Origin: Mesorhizobium sp. ORS 3324
GTDB lineage: Bacteria > Pseudomonadota > Alphaproteobacteria > Rhizobiales > Rhizobiaceae
Assembly: GCA_000824825.2 (NCBI GenBank)
Contig: LM655171.1
Span: forward strand, 147,862 to 211,861
Direction of reading: 5' to 3'
DNA length: 64,000 bases
A program made the position numbers and the translations under genes. The notes below the pieces were generated by a model. It ran no database searches. It had not been told where the DNA came from and was given only the letters and a program-made list of their open reading frames with translations. Within the stretch, counting starts at the first letter, position 1. Each line of letters begins with the position of its first letter. Of the stretch, positions 49,067 to 58,738 are shown one piece after another.

Positions 49067-50209
49067 TCAGCACCCAAACAGATCATTCCAAAAAACGAAA
49101 CCCATGAATCCGAGCACAAGAAATAGCCCGGCCCGATAGGCCATCTCCATCATCCGCTCCGACACGGGCCGCCTTATGACGGCCTCCACGCCGTAGAACA
49201 AGAGGTGGCCGCCGTCGAGAGGAGGAATCGGTAGAAGATTGAGAAACCCTATCCCGACTGACAAGAATGCAACAAGCTGCACCAGCCATTCGAAGCCGAG
49301 CTTGGCTGCCTGACCCGACATTTTTGCGATCTTGATCGGTCCGCCCAGTTGGCATTTGTCCTCACGTCCGACGACAAAGCGCTGCAGGAACTGACCGGTG
49401 CGCTCGATGACATGCCCGGTTTCCTCGACGGCCGCCGCCAGCGCGCCGGCGGGCGTGTAGGAGACCAGTCGCGGCTGCCCGAGCTCCGCGTTGTTGGCGA
49501 CGCCGATGACCGCGACCTTGATCTTGTTGCCCAGTGCATCCTGCTGCTCCATCGGCTGCGGCGTCGCCGTGACGGCGAATTCCTTGCCGTCGCGCAGCAT
49601 GGTGAAGGTGATGGCGTCGCCGGCACGGCCAGAGACAAGACGCTGAACGTCGGCGAAGGTCTCCACCTTGCTGCCGTCGACACTGACGAATCGGTCGCCG
49701 GGCTGGATTCCCGCCTTGGCGGCCGGGCTGCCGGCAACCACTTCGGCCACCATCGGCTCCATGACCGGACGGCCGTAGACCGAAAACAGCACAGCAAAAA
49801 CGGCGATTGTCAGCAGGAAATTGAACAGCGGTCCGGCAACCACGGTCGCCGCCCGCTTCCAGATCGGCTGGGTGTGGAAGGCGACCTCCCGCTCGGCCTC
49901 GGTCAGCGATTCGAGGTCTTCGGCGCTCGGCTGGCTCGACGTCGCGCTCATGTCGCCGACGAATTTGACATAGCCGCCGAGCGGGATGGCGCAAAGCTTC
50001 CAGCGCGTGCCGTGGCGGTCGTTGAAGCCGAAGAGCTCGGGCCCGAAACCGATGGAAAACGCCTTCACGCCGATGCCGCACCAGCGGCCGATCAAGTAAT
50101 GGCCCATCTCATGCACGAACACCACGGCGGTGAGCACGAACAGGAACGGCACCAGGGTGCCAAGGACAAACCCTTGAGTGCTGAAGACGGCGTGAAGAAT
50201 CTCGTTCAA
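49067..50209 (-). CDS. rseP: RIP metalloprotease RseP
   Basis: A 380-residue site-2-type intramembrane zinc protease. The zinc motif HEMGH is at residues 33-37 in the first membrane helix, a PDZ domain lies in the middle (about 150-235, AGIQPGDRFVSVDGSKVETF), and the second metal ligand motif NLLPIPPLDGGHLLFY is near residue 325. It cuts anti-sigma factors after a first cleavage and clears signal peptides. It lies between cdsA and bamA in the standard proteobacterial order; the 218-base gap to bamA holds AT-rich sequence likely to carry the bamA promoter. Confidence 0.96.
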   Translation of the reverse strand: MNEILHAVFSTQGFVLGTLVPFLFVLTAVVFVHEMGHYLIGRWCGIGVKAFSIGFGPELFGFNDRHGTRWKLCAIPLGGYVKFVGDMSATSSQPSAEDLESLTEAEREVAFHTQPIWKRAATVVAGPLFNFLLTIAVFAVLFSVYGRPVMEPMVAEVVAGSPAAKAGIQPGDRFVSVDGSKVETFADVQRLVSGRAGDAITFTMLRDGKEFAVTATPQPMEQQDALGNKIKVAVIGVANNAELGQPRLVSYTPAGALAAAVEETGHVIERTGQFLQRFVVGREDKCQLGGPIKIAKMSGQAAKLGFEWLVQLVAFLSVGIGFLNLLPIPPLDGGHLLFYGVEAVIRRPVSERMMEMAYRAGLFLVLGFMGFVFWNDLFGC

Positions 50210-50311
50210 GTCATGCCCTCAAATTCGCCCAGCGCGACACTCGGCCGCGACTGTGGCATCAATCCGGGCGAATCCGTGGCGCGCTTCGTTTTTCGCCCGC
50301 GGCGACGCCAC

Positions 50312-51127
50312 TCAGTTCGGAAACAGCCCCATTGCCGGATGGTCGGCGCCCGCCGCAATCCAACCAATGACGTACAGGGTGAAGGCTGCCGCGACAAGCC
50401 CGTCGACCCTGTCCATGACGCCGCCATGGCCGGGAATGAGATTGCTCGAATCCTTGCAACCGTGCCGGCGCTTGACCCAGGATTCGAACAGGTCGCCGAT
50501 CTGGGAGACGATGGAGAGTGCCAGGGCGACAATACCAAGGACAGCGAGATTGCCGGCACCGGTCACGATCGCCAGCAGCAATCCGGCGACAACGCCGCCG
50601 ACGGCCCCGCCAAGCGCGCCGCTTTGCGTCTTGCCGGGCGAGATCGACGGCGCAAGCTTCGGGCCGCCGACCGCGCGGCCGACGAAGTAGGCCGCTATGT
50701 CGGTCGCCCAGACCACCGCGAACAGGAAGAGGATGGCAATCAGGCCGGAATGGTTTTCATCGCGCAAATAGGCGAGCGAAAGGCCTGACAGAGCAGCGTA
50801 AGCCAGGCCCGACGCCTCCCATTGCGCGGCCCCTTGCATGCGTGCGGCCACTGCGACGATCGATGCAAGAACCGCGGCCAGGAGCAGCAGCCAGAGCGCC
50901 GGCAGCCCGGCAATCAGCGCGACAATGAAGATCGCGGCCAGCGCTTCCGGCAGAAAGCCGATCGCAGCGCCGCCTGCAGAACGGGACATGCGCATCCATT
51001 CGTAGAAGATCGCCGCCGCGATCGCCGCGCAGAACAGGCGGAACGGCGGCCCGCCGAGCCAGGTGAGCGCAAGCGTGATGCCCGCCATCACGATGGCCGA
51101 GATGACGCGCTGCTGCAGGTTGCTCAT
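50312..51127 (-). CDS. cdsA: Phosphatidate cytidylyltransferase
   Basis: A 271-residue inner-membrane enzyme making CDP-diacylglycerol from phosphatidate and CTP. About seven helices are visible, and the C-terminal signature SWVKRRHGCKDSSNLIPGHG followed by GGVMDRVDG is complete. It begins 9 bases after uppS and precedes rseP. Confidence 0.95.
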   Translation of the reverse strand: MSNLQQRVISAIVMAGITLALTWLGGPPFRLFCAAIAAAIFYEWMRMSRSAGGAAIGFLPEALAAIFIVALIAGLPALWLLLLAAVLASIVAVAARMQGAAQWEASGLAYAALSGLSLAYLRDENHSGLIAILFLFAVVWATDIAAYFVGRAVGGPKLAPSISPGKTQSGALGGAVGGVVAGLLLAIVTGAGNLAVLGIVALALSIVSQIGDLFESWVKRRHGCKDSSNLIPGHGGVMDRVDGLVAAAFTLYVIGWIAAGADHPAMGLFPN

Positions 51128-51136
51128 TGTGCGACG

Positions 51137-51856
51137 CTACAAGGCGACGTCGCGGGCGGCGAGCCCGCCGAAGCGGCGTTCGCGACCAGCGAAATCTCGC
51201 AGGGCGTCGGCCAGATGTTCCCGGCTGAAGTCCGGCCAGTAGCAGGGCAGGAAGACGAGCTCGCTATAGGCGGCCTGCCACAAAAGGAAGTTCGACAGCC
51301 TGAGCTCGCCGCTGGTGCGGATCACCAGGTCCGGATCAGGGATGCCTTCGGTATCGAGCGAAGCGGCAAAGCTCTCCATCGTGATGGCGTCACTTGTCAT
51401 CTCGCCGCGCCCGACGGCGGCGGCAAGCTTGCGCGCGGTGCGCACGATCTCGTCGCGGCCGCCATAGTTGAAGGCGATGACCAGCGTCAGCGCCTCGTTG
51501 TTCGCGGTCAGCGATTCGGCTTCCAGCAGCAGCCCCCTGATGTCGGGCTGCAGCCCTTCCCTGTCGCCGATCACCCTCACCCGCACGCCGTTCTGATGCA
51601 GTTCGGCGAGATCGCGGCGGATGAAGAGTTTCAACAGACCCATCAGGTCGCTGACCTCGGATTTCGGCCGTGACCAGTTCTCCGAGGAGAAGGCGTAGAC
51701 CGTCAGATAGGAGATGCCGAGATCGGGCGCGGCGCGCACCGTCTTGCGCAAGGCCTCGACGCCGGCGCGGTGGCCGGCAAGCCGCGGCATGCCGCGCGCC
51801 TTGGCCCAGCGTCCGTTTCCATCCATGATGATCGCGACATGCGCGGGCGTTGCCAT
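51137..51856 (-). CDS. uppS: Isoprenyl (undecaprenyl diphosphate) transferase
   Basis: A 239-residue cis-prenyltransferase making undecaprenyl diphosphate, the lipid carrier for peptidoglycan and O-antigen. N-terminal [20 protein letters not shown] with the catalytic Asp, [10 protein letters not shown], and the C-terminal [20 protein letters not shown] are all conserved. It starts about 30 bases after frr. Confidence 0.95.
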   Translation of the reverse strand: MATPAHVAIIMDGNGRWAKARGMPRLAGHRAGVEALRKTVRAAPDLGISYLTVYAFSSENWSRPKSEVSDLMGLLKLFIRRDLAELHQNGVRVRVIGDREGLQPDIRGLLLEAESLTANNEALTLVIAFNYGGRDEIVRTARKLAAAVGRGEMTSDAITMESFAASLDTEGIPDPDLVIRTSGELRLSNFLLWQAAYSELVFLPCYWPDFSREHLADALRDFAGRERRFGGLAARDVAL

Positions 51857-51886
51857 GGTCTCGCTTTCGAGCCGGAGGAACCGACC

Positions 51887-52441
51887 CTAAACCTGCATGA
51901 TTTCAGCTTCCTTATCGGAAAGCAGGTGATCAATGGTGCTGATCATCTCGTCGGTCAGCTTCTGAACCTGGTCGGAGCGCTTGCGATGATCGTCTTCGCT
52001 GAGCGTACCGTCCTTTTCCGCCTTTTTTAGGAAATCCATGCCGTCGCGGCGGACATGGCGCACGGCGACACGGGCATTTTCGGCATAGCCATGCGATATC
52101 TTGACCAGTTCCTTGCGGCGCTGCTCGTTGAGCTCGGGCAGCGGTATCCGCAGATTGGTGCCGTCGACGATCGGATTGAAGCCAAGATTGGCTTCGCGGA
52201 TGGCGCGATCGACGGCGCTGACCATGGACTTGTCCCAGACCGATACCGAAATCATACGCGGCTCCGGAACCGTTACATTGGCCACCTGATTGATCGGCAT
52301 CGTCGTGCCGTAGGCATGGACCTGGACTGCGTCGAGCAGGTTGCTGGAGGCGCGGCCAGTGCGCAGCGAAGCGAGATCGTGCTTGAAGGCCGCGATGGCT
52401 CCGTCCATGCGCCGCTTGAGGTCGTCGTACTCGCCACTCAT
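51887..52441 (-). CDS. frr: Ribosome recycling factor
   Basis: A 184-residue RRF, which with EF-G splits the ribosome after termination. Residues [32 protein letters not shown], the [14 protein letters not shown] segment and the C-terminal [20 protein letters not shown] are typical. The start at 52441 has GAGGAG six bases upstream; an ATG two codons earlier sits too close to that site. Confidence 0.96.
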   Translation of the reverse strand: MSGEYDDLKRRMDGAIAAFKHDLASLRTGRASSNLLDAVQVHAYGTTMPINQVANVTVPEPRMISVSVWDKSMVSAVDRAIREANLGFNPIVDGTNLRIPLPELNEQRRKELVKISHGYAENARVAVRHVRRDGMDFLKKAEKDGTLSEDDHRKRSDQVQKLTDEMISTIDHLLSDKEAEIMQV

Positions 52442-52530
52442 GATCATCTCCTCGACCCGTTCGCCGGGTTCACTGTTTGTGGTCTGGCTTCCCGCGAAAC
52501 CAGCGCTCGTTCAACCGATCCCGGCCCCGG

Positions 52531-53253
52531 TCAATTGTCCGCGACGACCGTGCAATGGCCGCCGCCCCTCAGGATTTCGCCGAAACCACCCTTTTCGTGG
52601 ATCGAATAGACGATTATCGGAATGTTGTTTTCGCGCGCAAGTGCAATCGCTGCCGTATCCATGATCGTAAGCCCGCGTTTGATGACTTCGGCATGGCTTA
52701 TGCGGTCGAAACGGACTGCGTTCGGATCCTTCTTGGGGTCGGCCGAATAGACGCCGTCGACCTGGGTTCCCTTGAACAGCGCGTCGGCGCCGATCTCGGC
52801 GGCGCGAAGGGCCGCTGCCGAATCGGTGGTGAAGAACGGGTTGCCGGTGCCGCCGGCGAAGATCACCACCTTGCCCTGGTTCATGTATGCCGTCGCCTGG
52901 CGCTGCGAGAAGCTCTCGCAGAGCTCCGGCATGGCGATGGCTGAAAGCACCACGGCGTCGACGCCGATCTTGTTGAGCGAAGTGCGCAGCGCCAGCGAGT
53001 TGATCACGGTCGCCAGCATGCCCATGTGGTCGCCGGTGACGCGGTCGCCGCCCTTGGAGGCGACGGCGACGCCGCGGAAGATGTTGCCGCCGCCGATGAC
53101 GACGCCGACCTCGATGCCCAACGCCCTCGCCTCGGCAATGTCGGCGGCGATGCGATCGACGACCGAGACGTCGATGCCGAAATGCTGTTCTCCCATCAAC
53201 GCTTCGCCCGAAGCCTTCAGCAAGACACGTCGATAGAGGGGCTTCACCGTCAT
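52531..53253 (-). CDS. pyrH: UMP kinase
   Basis: A 240-residue bacterial UMP kinase of the amino-acid-kinase fold, phosphorylating UMP to UDP. N-terminal YRRVLLKASGEALMGEQ, VGVVIGGGNIFRG, and the FAGGTGNPFFTTDSAAALRA segment are diagnostic. The start at 53253 is the conserved N-terminus (MTVKPLYRR). frr follows 89 bases later. tsf, the usual neighbour upstream, is displaced by the module at 53404-56104. Confidence 0.96.
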   Translation of the reverse strand: MTVKPLYRRVLLKASGEALMGEQHFGIDVSVVDRIAADIAEARALGIEVGVVIGGGNIFRGVAVASKGGDRVTGDHMGMLATVINSLALRTSLNKIGVDAVVLSAIAMPELCESFSQRQATAYMNQGKVVIFAGGTGNPFFTTDSAAALRAAEIGADALFKGTQVDGVYSADPKKDPNAVRFDRISHAEVIKRGLTIMDTAAIALARENNIPIIVYSIHEKGGFGEILRGGGHCTVVADN

Positions 53254-53349
53254 CTGGTTCCTCGAAAATCTCGGCGCGGGCAAATCTGGGGGCGAAAGTT
53301 GCCCCGCTTCGCCTGGCGGCGCTGGCATGATGGTTCGACCCGATACACG

Positions 53350-53379
53350 AAGGGCGCGGCGATGTCACGCCGCGCCCTT
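53350..53379 (-). terminator. Strong hairpin between the aldo/keto reductase gene and pyrH
   Basis: A perfect 12-bp stem AAGGGCGCGGCG / CGCCGCGCCCTT with a 6-base loop lies 24 bases after the aldo/keto reductase stop codon. A T-tract is missing on the minus strand. It would still separate the reductase transcript from pyrH. Confidence 0.6.
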
Positions 53380-53403
53380 GCGCAAAATTCCAGGCTTTTT
53401 CGA

Positions 53404-54513
53404 TCAGTTGCTGCTGATGCTCACCGCCTCGCCTTCGACCAGGACCGGCAGCGAATAGCCGGAGGGCTTGTCGCCGGTCACGACACCGCCGGCCACCCTG
53501 ACCTGGATCTCGGGCCCAAAGAAGGAATGCGGGAACGGCGCCGGCGCGCTGCTCACCGAATCGAGCCGCTTGCCGAGCTCGGCAGGGATTGAAAAGTCGA
53601 GCGCCGCGAGATTGTCCTGCAACTGGCCGAGTTTCGTCGCGCCTAGGATGACGGCGGCCACACCAGGCTGCGTCGCCACCCAGTTGAGCGCCACTTGGGC
53701 CATGCTGCGGCCCAGTTCCGCGGACACTTTTTCGAGTTCTGTCACGATCGCCCAATTGCGGTCGCTGAATTTCTGGAAACCCGGATGCGTGGTGTTGCGG
53801 AAACCGTCGAGCCGGCCGGCATTGCCGGCCTGCGTCGGACGATATTTGCCGCTGAGCAATCCGCTCGCCAGCGGGCTCCATACCATGATGCCGGCACCGT
53901 GGCGTGTGGCGAAGGGCGCGAATTCATGCTCGATCGAGCGTTCGGCCAGCGAATATTCGAGCTGCAGGGCCGAGATCGGCTCATAGCCGCGCAGCTCCGC
54001 AATCGCCTGCGCCCTCCCTGCATACCAGGCCGGCACGTCGGAGAGGCCGATATGGCGCACCTTGCCCGCGCGCACCAGGTCGTCCAGCGTGCGCAGCACC
54101 TCTTCGGCCGGCGTCAGCTTGTCCCACACATGCATGAGATAGAGGTCGATATAGTCGGTGCCGAGCCGTTTCAGCGAAGCGTCCACGGCGCGCATGATGT
54201 TCTTGCGGCCGTTGCCGCCGGCGTTCGGATTGCCGGGCTCCTTGTTCATCGTGAATTTGGTGGCGATCACCGCCTTGTCGCGCAAGCCCCGCTCGGCGAC
54301 GAATTCGCCGAGCCAGGTCTCGGCCGTGCCGCCGGTATAAAGGTCGGCGGTATCGAAGAAATTGCCGCCGGCCTCGACATACGCGTCGAACATCGCGCGG
54401 GCAGTCTCCCTGTCCGCGCCCCAGCCCCATTCGGTGCCGAAGGTCATGGTGCCCAGCGCCAGCCGGCTGACGCGCAGGCCGCTGTTGCCGAGCGTGTAAT
54501 AGCTCATCGTCAT
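53404..54513 (-). CDS. Aldo/keto reductase
   Basis: A 369-residue NADPH-dependent oxidoreductase of the AKR superfamily. The tetrad is visible: Asp in NFFDTADLY, Tyr four residues on (LYTGG), Lys in VIATKFT and His in YLMHVWD. The cofactor end is VILGATKLGQLQDN. Substrate unknown. The start at 54513 has GGAG six bases upstream (MTMSYYTLG). The C-terminal 40 residues extend beyond the usual AKR end. It follows the NTF2-like gene on the same strand with 22 bases between, so both may be under the divergent LysR regulator. Confidence 0.9.
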   Translation of the reverse strand: MTMSYYTLGNSGLRVSRLALGTMTFGTEWGWGADRETARAMFDAYVEAGGNFFDTADLYTGGTAETWLGEFVAERGLRDKAVIATKFTMNKEPGNPNAGGNGRKNIMRAVDASLKRLGTDYIDLYLMHVWDKLTPAEEVLRTLDDLVRAGKVRHIGLSDVPAWYAGRAQAIAELRGYEPISALQLEYSLAERSIEHEFAPFATRHGAGIMVWSPLASGLLSGKYRPTQAGNAGRLDGFRNTTHPGFQKFSDRNWAIVTELEKVSAELGRSMAQVALNWVATQPGVAAVILGATKLGQLQDNLAALDFSIPAELGKRLDSVSSAPAPFPHSFFGPEIQVRVAGGVVTGDKPSGYSLPVLVEGEAVSISSN

Positions 54514-54535
54514 GATGGTCTCCGATCCTGTCTTC

Positions 54536-55063
54536 TTATTGGCCCGGGTTGTTTTTAACCCACGGGTTGCCGCGCTCATGCGTCATGCGGAAGGTGAAGC
54601 CGTCGACCTTCCAGCCGGCGCCGGAACGGATGAGGTGGTGCTCATAGGTGCCCCAGACCTCCCAGAGCGGGTCGCCATTGCCCTCCATCCGGTTCCAGGC
54701 ATAGCCGTTGGAACGGACGGTCGCCGCATCGGCTTCGATAACGACCTGGTGGTTGGTACGCAGGTGCAGGCTCGTCTTGCTTCCCTTCAGATTGGCCGCC
54801 CAAGCGCCGATCAGATCGTCGGAAGCGATGTTGGCGGCGGGCTGGCCGGACAAGCTGCTGAAATCGGCGGTGACCCGATCGGCGAAGTAGCTCCGCGCCA
54901 GCGTCCAATCCTGCGCATCCACGGCACGGTCGATGGCGTCGGCAATGCGGATGACGGCGCGCTCATCGGCAAGCGCCTTCCAATCCGCCGGTTCGGCCCC
55001 GCCGGCATCGACCGGCGCCAACGCCAATCCCGCCGCGAAGGTCACATGTCTCAAAGCATTCAT
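54536..55063 (-). CDS. Exported NTF2-like (SnoaL-type) protein
   Basis: A 175-residue protein. The first 23 residues (MNALRHVTFAAGLALAPVDAGG) form a short, weak signal peptide. The rest is a cone-shaped alpha+beta fold of the NTF2/SnoaL type: VIRIADAIDRAVDAQDWTLA is helix 1-2, SLHLRTNHQVVIEADAATV the first long strands, and YEHHLIRSGAGWKVDGFTFR the last. Such proteins include isomerases, dehydratases and binding proteins; no specific activity is claimed. It shares the strand with the aldo/keto reductase and is divergent from the LysR gene. Confidence 0.8.
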   Translation of the reverse strand: MNALRHVTFAAGLALAPVDAGGAEPADWKALADERAVIRIADAIDRAVDAQDWTLARSYFADRVTADFSSLSGQPAANIASDDLIGAWAANLKGSKTSLHLRTNHQVVIEADAATVRSNGYAWNRMEGNGDPLWEVWGTYEHHLIRSGAGWKVDGFTFRMTHERGNPWVKNNPGQ

Positions 55064-55177
55064 ATCTCATCTCCTCGATCATCAGCCCACCGCCGATGTG
55101 TTGGCGATAATGTGGACTATCTTGCGCGCATCGATAAGATTGCATTGTTCGCAAGGACCATGCGATATTGTTCATGA

Positions 55178-56104
55178 ATGGACCGGGACCTGCTCAGCCA
55201 TCTGCCGGTGATCGTCGCCGTGGCGCGACGCGGCGGCTTCGCGCTTGCCGCGGCCGAGCTCGGCATGAGCCCGTCGGCCGTCAGTCACGCAGTGCGGCTG
55301 GTGGAGGAGCGTATCGGCCAGCCGCTGTTCGCGCGCACGACGCGCAGCGTTTCACTGACCGAAGCCGGCAAAGCATTGGTGGAGACGGCGGCCCCTGCCC
55401 TCCAGGACATCACTGACCGGATGGACCGCATCCGCGGCGTCAAGGGCCGGCCCTCCGGCCTGCTCCGGATCAACGCCTCCAATATCGCGATTCCCCTGGC
55501 GGTGACGCCCGTGGTCGCGGCGATGGCCGAGCGCTATCCGGAGGTGACGGTCGAGGTTTTCGCCGACCAGGCCCTGGTCGATATCGTCGGAGAGGGTTTT
55601 GATGCCGGGATCAGACTGGGCGAGATGATCGCGCAGGACATGGTCGCCGTGCGACTGACGCCGCCCTTCAAGGCCGTGGTCGTCGCTTCGCCCGCCTATA
55701 TCGGAAGGCACGGCCGGCCGCGCGACGTGGTCGACCTCGGCAACCACAATTGCATCGGCTACCGGCTCGTCCGCTCGGGCGGGCTCTATCGCTGGGATCT
55801 GAACCAGAACGGCAAGGATATCGTGGTCGAGACCCGTGGCACGGCCGTCGTGACCGATTCGCTTGCGGCCATCGATTTGGCGCTTGCAGGCGTCGGGCTC
55901 GCCTATGTGTTCGAGCCGCTGGTGCGCGCCGATCTTGCCGCCGGACGCCTCATCCAGATCCTGCCGAAGACGGCGATCGAGGAGCCCGGCCTCTTCCTCT
56001 ACTTCCCGCGCCGGGCGTCGATGGCGCCGAAGCTGAGAGCTTTTATCGATACCGCACTAGAGATCGGCCGGGCATCCATGCGGACACTCGGCCGAGTTGC
56101 CTGA
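55178..56104 (+). CDS. LysR-family transcriptional regulator
   Basis: A 308-residue regulator with the N-terminal winged helix-turn-helix (FALAAAELGMSPSAVSHAVR, about residues 20-39, then PLFARTTRSVSLTEAGKAL) and a periplasmic-binding-protein-like effector domain. The C-terminal half resembles the subgroup near CrgA/DmlR. It is divergent from the NTF2-like and reductase genes across 114 bases, the classical arrangement in which a LysR protein controls its neighbour. The inducer is unknown. Confidence 0.92.
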   Translation: MDRDLLSHLPVIVAVARRGGFALAAAELGMSPSAVSHAVRLVEERIGQPLFARTTRSVSLTEAGKALVETAAPALQDITDRMDRIRGVKGRPSGLLRINASNIAIPLAVTPVVAAMAERYPEVTVEVFADQALVDIVGEGFDAGIRLGEMIAQDMVAVRLTPPFKAVVVASPAYIGRHGRPRDVVDLGNHNCIGYRLVRSGGLYRWDLNQNGKDIVVETRGTAVVTDSLAAIDLALAGVGLAYVFEPLVRADLAAGRLIQILPKTAIEEPGLFLYFPRRASMAPKLRAFIDTALEIGRASMRTLGRVA

Positions 56105-56132
56105 GCTCTTTAGCCTTACTTTCTTCTTCGGG

Positions 56133-57053
56133 CTATTTCTTGACCGCGGCCGCGACTTCCGCCGCGAAATCGGTCGTTTCCTTCTCGATGCCTTCGCCGA
56201 GCGCGTAACGCACATAGCCAGTGATCTTGGCCGGAGCGCCGATCTCCTTCTCGGCATCCTTCAGCGCCTTCTCGACGGTGATGTCGGGATTGAGCACGAA
56301 AGCCTGCTTCAGAAGCACCACCTCTTCATAGAATTTGCGCAGGCGGCCCTCGACCATCTTCTCGATGATCGCTTCCGGCTTGCCGGACTGGCGCGCCTGG
56401 TCCGAGAAGATCGCCTTCTCGCGCTCGACCAGCGCCGGGTCGACTTCCTCGGCAGTCAGCGCGACCGGGTTGGAGTTCGCGACGTGCATTGCGACGTGGC
56501 GGCCAAAGGCATTCGCGGCTTCCGCATTACCGGTGGTTTCGATAGCAACCAGCACGCCGAGCTTGCCAAGGCCGTCCGCGACTTTGTTGTGCACATAGTT
56601 CGCAACGACGCCGTGCGGAACGGTGAGCTTGGTCGAGCGGCGGAAGCCCATATTCTCGCCGATGGTGCCGACCGCATCCTTGATGGTGTCGGTGACCGAC
56701 TTGTCGGAGCCCGGATACTTGGCCGCGGCCACAGCCTCGGTCGTGCCATAAGCGAGCGCGACCTTGGCGACGTTGGCGACGATCTCCTGGAAGGCGGCAT
56801 TGCGCGCGACGAAGTCGGTTTCGGAATTGACCTCGACGACGGCGGCTTCACGGACGCCGGAATCGACGCCGATCAGGCCCTCAGCCGCGGTGCGGCCGGC
56901 CTTCTTGTCGGCCTTGGAGATGCCCTTCTTGCGCAGCCAGTCGACGGCCGCTTCCATGTCGCCGTTGGTCTCGTTCAACGCCGCCTTGCAGTCCATCATG
57001 CCCGCGCCGGTCAAGTCGCGGAGTTCTTTGACCTGTGCAGCCGAAATGCTCAT
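56133..57053 (-). CDS. tsf: Elongation factor Ts
   Basis: A 306-residue nucleotide exchange factor for EF-Tu. [20 protein letters not shown] is the N-terminal UBA-like domain, [10 protein letters not shown] is the core EF-Tu-contacting motif near residue 80, and the C-terminal segment around [16 protein letters not shown] is typical. It is downstream of rpsB with a 119-base gap containing a hairpin. Confidence 0.96.
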   Translation of the reverse strand: MSISAAQVKELRDLTGAGMMDCKAALNETNGDMEAAVDWLRKKGISKADKKAGRTAAEGLIGVDSGVREAAVVEVNSETDFVARNAAFQEIVANVAKVALAYGTTEAVAAAKYPGSDKSVTDTIKDAVGTIGENMGFRRSTKLTVPHGVVANYVHNKVADGLGKLGVLVAIETTGNAEAANAFGRHVAMHVANSNPVALTAEEVDPALVEREKAIFSDQARQSGKPEAIIEKMVEGRLRKFYEEVVLLKQAFVLNPDITVEKALKDAEKEIGAPAKITGYVRYALGEGIEKETTDFAAEVAAAVKK

Positions 57054-57147
57054 TGTCGCCTCTTTGTTTCAAATGCGCCGACGCACCATCGAATCCCGAT
57101 GATGCGCCCGGCAAAAGCGCTTTAGCGCGCCAACTTATTGGAAAGAT

Positions 57148-57167
57148 GAAGGCCGCTGCCGGCCTTC
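57148..57167 (-). terminator. Intercistronic hairpin between rpsB and tsf
   Basis: A perfect 8-bp stem GAAGGCCG / CGGCCTTC with a 4-base loop lies 5 bases after the rpsB stop codon; ATCTTTCC follows on the minus strand. A partial terminator between rpsB and tsf is known in enterobacteria, so an attenuating role fits. Confidence 0.6.
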
Positions 57168-57172
57168 GCTTC

Positions 57173-57952
57173 TCAAGCTTCCGGAGCCTCGGCAGCCGGG
57201 GTGTCGAGCGCCGGCTCGACTGGAGCCTCGGCCGACGCGCCAATATCCATGCCAAGCGCGCCCTGCTGACGGGCGATGCCGTCGATGGCAGCCTTGGCGA
57301 TCAGATCGCAGTAAAGCTGGATGGCGCGGGCCGCGTCGTCATTGCCGGGAATCGGGAAGTCGATCTTGTCCGGGTCGCAGTTCGAATCGATGATGGCGAC
57401 GACCGGGATACCGAGGCGCTTGGCCTCGAGGATGGCGATCGCTTCCTTGTTGGTGTCGATGACGAACATCAGGTCCGGCGTCGAGCCCATGTCCTTGATG
57501 CCCCCCAGCGCCTTGTTGAGCTTCTCGCGCTCGCGGTCGAGGTTGAGGCGCTCCTTCTTGGTGAGGCCCTGGGCCTCGCCGGCGAGCGTCTCGTCGAGCT
57601 TGCGCAGGCGCTGGATCGAATTCGAGATCGTCTTCCAGTTGGTCAGCATGCCGCCCAGCCAACGCGAGTTGACATAGTACTGGGCCGAACGCTGCGCCGC
57701 GTCGGCGACGATGTCCGAGGCCTGGCGCTTGGTGCCGACGAACAGCACGCGGCCGCCCTTGGCGACGGTGTCGGACACCTGCTTCAGGGCCTGGTGCAGC
57801 AGCGGCACCGTCTGCGACAGGTCGATGATGTGGATGTTGTTGCGGGCGCCGTAGATGAAAGGCGCCATCTTCGGGTTCCAGCGGTGGGTCTGGTGGCCGA
57901 AGTGAACGCCAGCTTCCAAAAGCTGGCGCATGCTGAAATCAGGCAGAGCCAT
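57173..57952 (-). CDS. rpsB: 30S ribosomal protein S2
   Basis: A 259-residue S2. [20 protein letters not shown] at the N-terminus and [17 protein letters not shown] plus [20 protein letters not shown] are the usual signatures. The final 20 residues are an Ala/Glu/Pro-rich tail often seen in alphaproteobacteria. It is first in the rpsB-tsf unit; its leader at 57953-58075 may carry an S2-binding structure. Confidence 0.97.
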   Translation of the reverse strand: MALPDFSMRQLLEAGVHFGHQTHRWNPKMAPFIYGARNNIHIIDLSQTVPLLHQALKQVSDTVAKGGRVLFVGTKRQASDIVADAAQRSAQYYVNSRWLGGMLTNWKTISNSIQRLRKLDETLAGEAQGLTKKERLNLDREREKLNKALGGIKDMGSTPDLMFVIDTNKEAIAILEAKRLGIPVVAIIDSNCDPDKIDFPIPGNDDAARAIQLYCDLIAKAAIDGIARQQGALGMDIGASAEAPVEPALDTPAAEAPEA

Positions 57953-58075
57953 TCTTAGTTCCTTTCCGGTTGGCCTCCACGGACACAGGCACTTCGGACG
58001 GATGTCCTGATGCCACCGGAGGTTTCAGCCGGATTTCTCCCGGGCAGACACCAAAGTCCGTGTGTGGAATGAGCG
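57953..58075 (-). promoter_or_regulatory. Possible structured leader of rpsB
   Basis: CACGGAC (57978-57984) can pair with GTCCGTG (58056-58062), enclosing about 70 bases with further GC-rich complementarity just upstream of the rpsB start. Ribosomal protein leaders that bind S2 are known in bacteria; whether this is one is inference. Confidence 0.3.
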
Positions 58076-58126
58076 CGCATATAGAGGGGATGCGCGGCAA
58101 ACGCAAGCGCCCCAGTCCTTCGCGTG

Positions 58127-58738
58127 TCAGCGTGCGACGATCAGCGCACCGGTGCCGATCATGGCGCCGCCGGCGAACCTGTTCATCAGGCGCATGCGCC
58201 CCGGTGTCCTGAACCAGCCCGAAGCCCGCCCGGCAAGTGCCGCGTAGATCCCCATGGTGGCGATGTTGACGCCGATCACGACCATGACCACCAGTAGCCC
58301 GTCGGCAAAGGTCATGGCCTTGAGGTCGAGGATCAGTGGCATAATCGAGGCATGGAAAAGGATCGCCTTTGGATTGCCGAGAGCGATCGAGGCCCCGAGA
58401 AAAAACGATCGGGAGAGCCCTGCCTGGGCCGTGTGCGCGCCGCCTTCATGGGCAGCGGCCGACCGCCACATCCTGATGCCGAGAAATACCAGATAGGCAG
58501 CACCCGCATATTTCAGGGCGAGGAATATCCATTCGAAAGTCTGAGCAAGCGCGACGAGGCCGAGCAGTGCCAAGGTCACCAGCACGGCGTCGCCGGCGGC
58601 TATGCCGACACCGGCCATGAAGGCGCGCGCAAAGCCGCGCGAGACGCCATTGGTGATGACGGTGAACATTGCCGGGCCGGGCGTGGCGGCGGCAAGTGTG
58701 ATCGCCGCGCAGTAGGCCAGAAATGCCGTAAAAGTCAT
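58127..58738 (-). CDS. LysE/RhtB family amino-acid exporter
   Basis: A 203-residue inner-membrane protein with about six helices. The family signature is AITLAAATPGPAMFTVITNG at the start, followed by GFARAFMAGVGIAAGDAVLV and the LGIRMWRSAA loop. LysE/RhtB proteins export amino acids or homoserine lactone-like compounds. Its ATG overlaps the stop codon of the DUF4031 gene (ATGA), so the two are translationally coupled. Confidence 0.92.
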   Translation of the reverse strand: MTFTAFLAYCAAITLAAATPGPAMFTVITNGVSRGFARAFMAGVGIAAGDAVLVTLALLGLVALAQTFEWIFLALKYAGAAYLVFLGIRMWRSAAAHEGGAHTAQAGLSRSFFLGASIALGNPKAILFHASIMPLILDLKAMTFADGLLVVMVVIGVNIATMGIYAALAGRASGWFRTPGRMRLMNRFAGGAMIGTGALIVAR

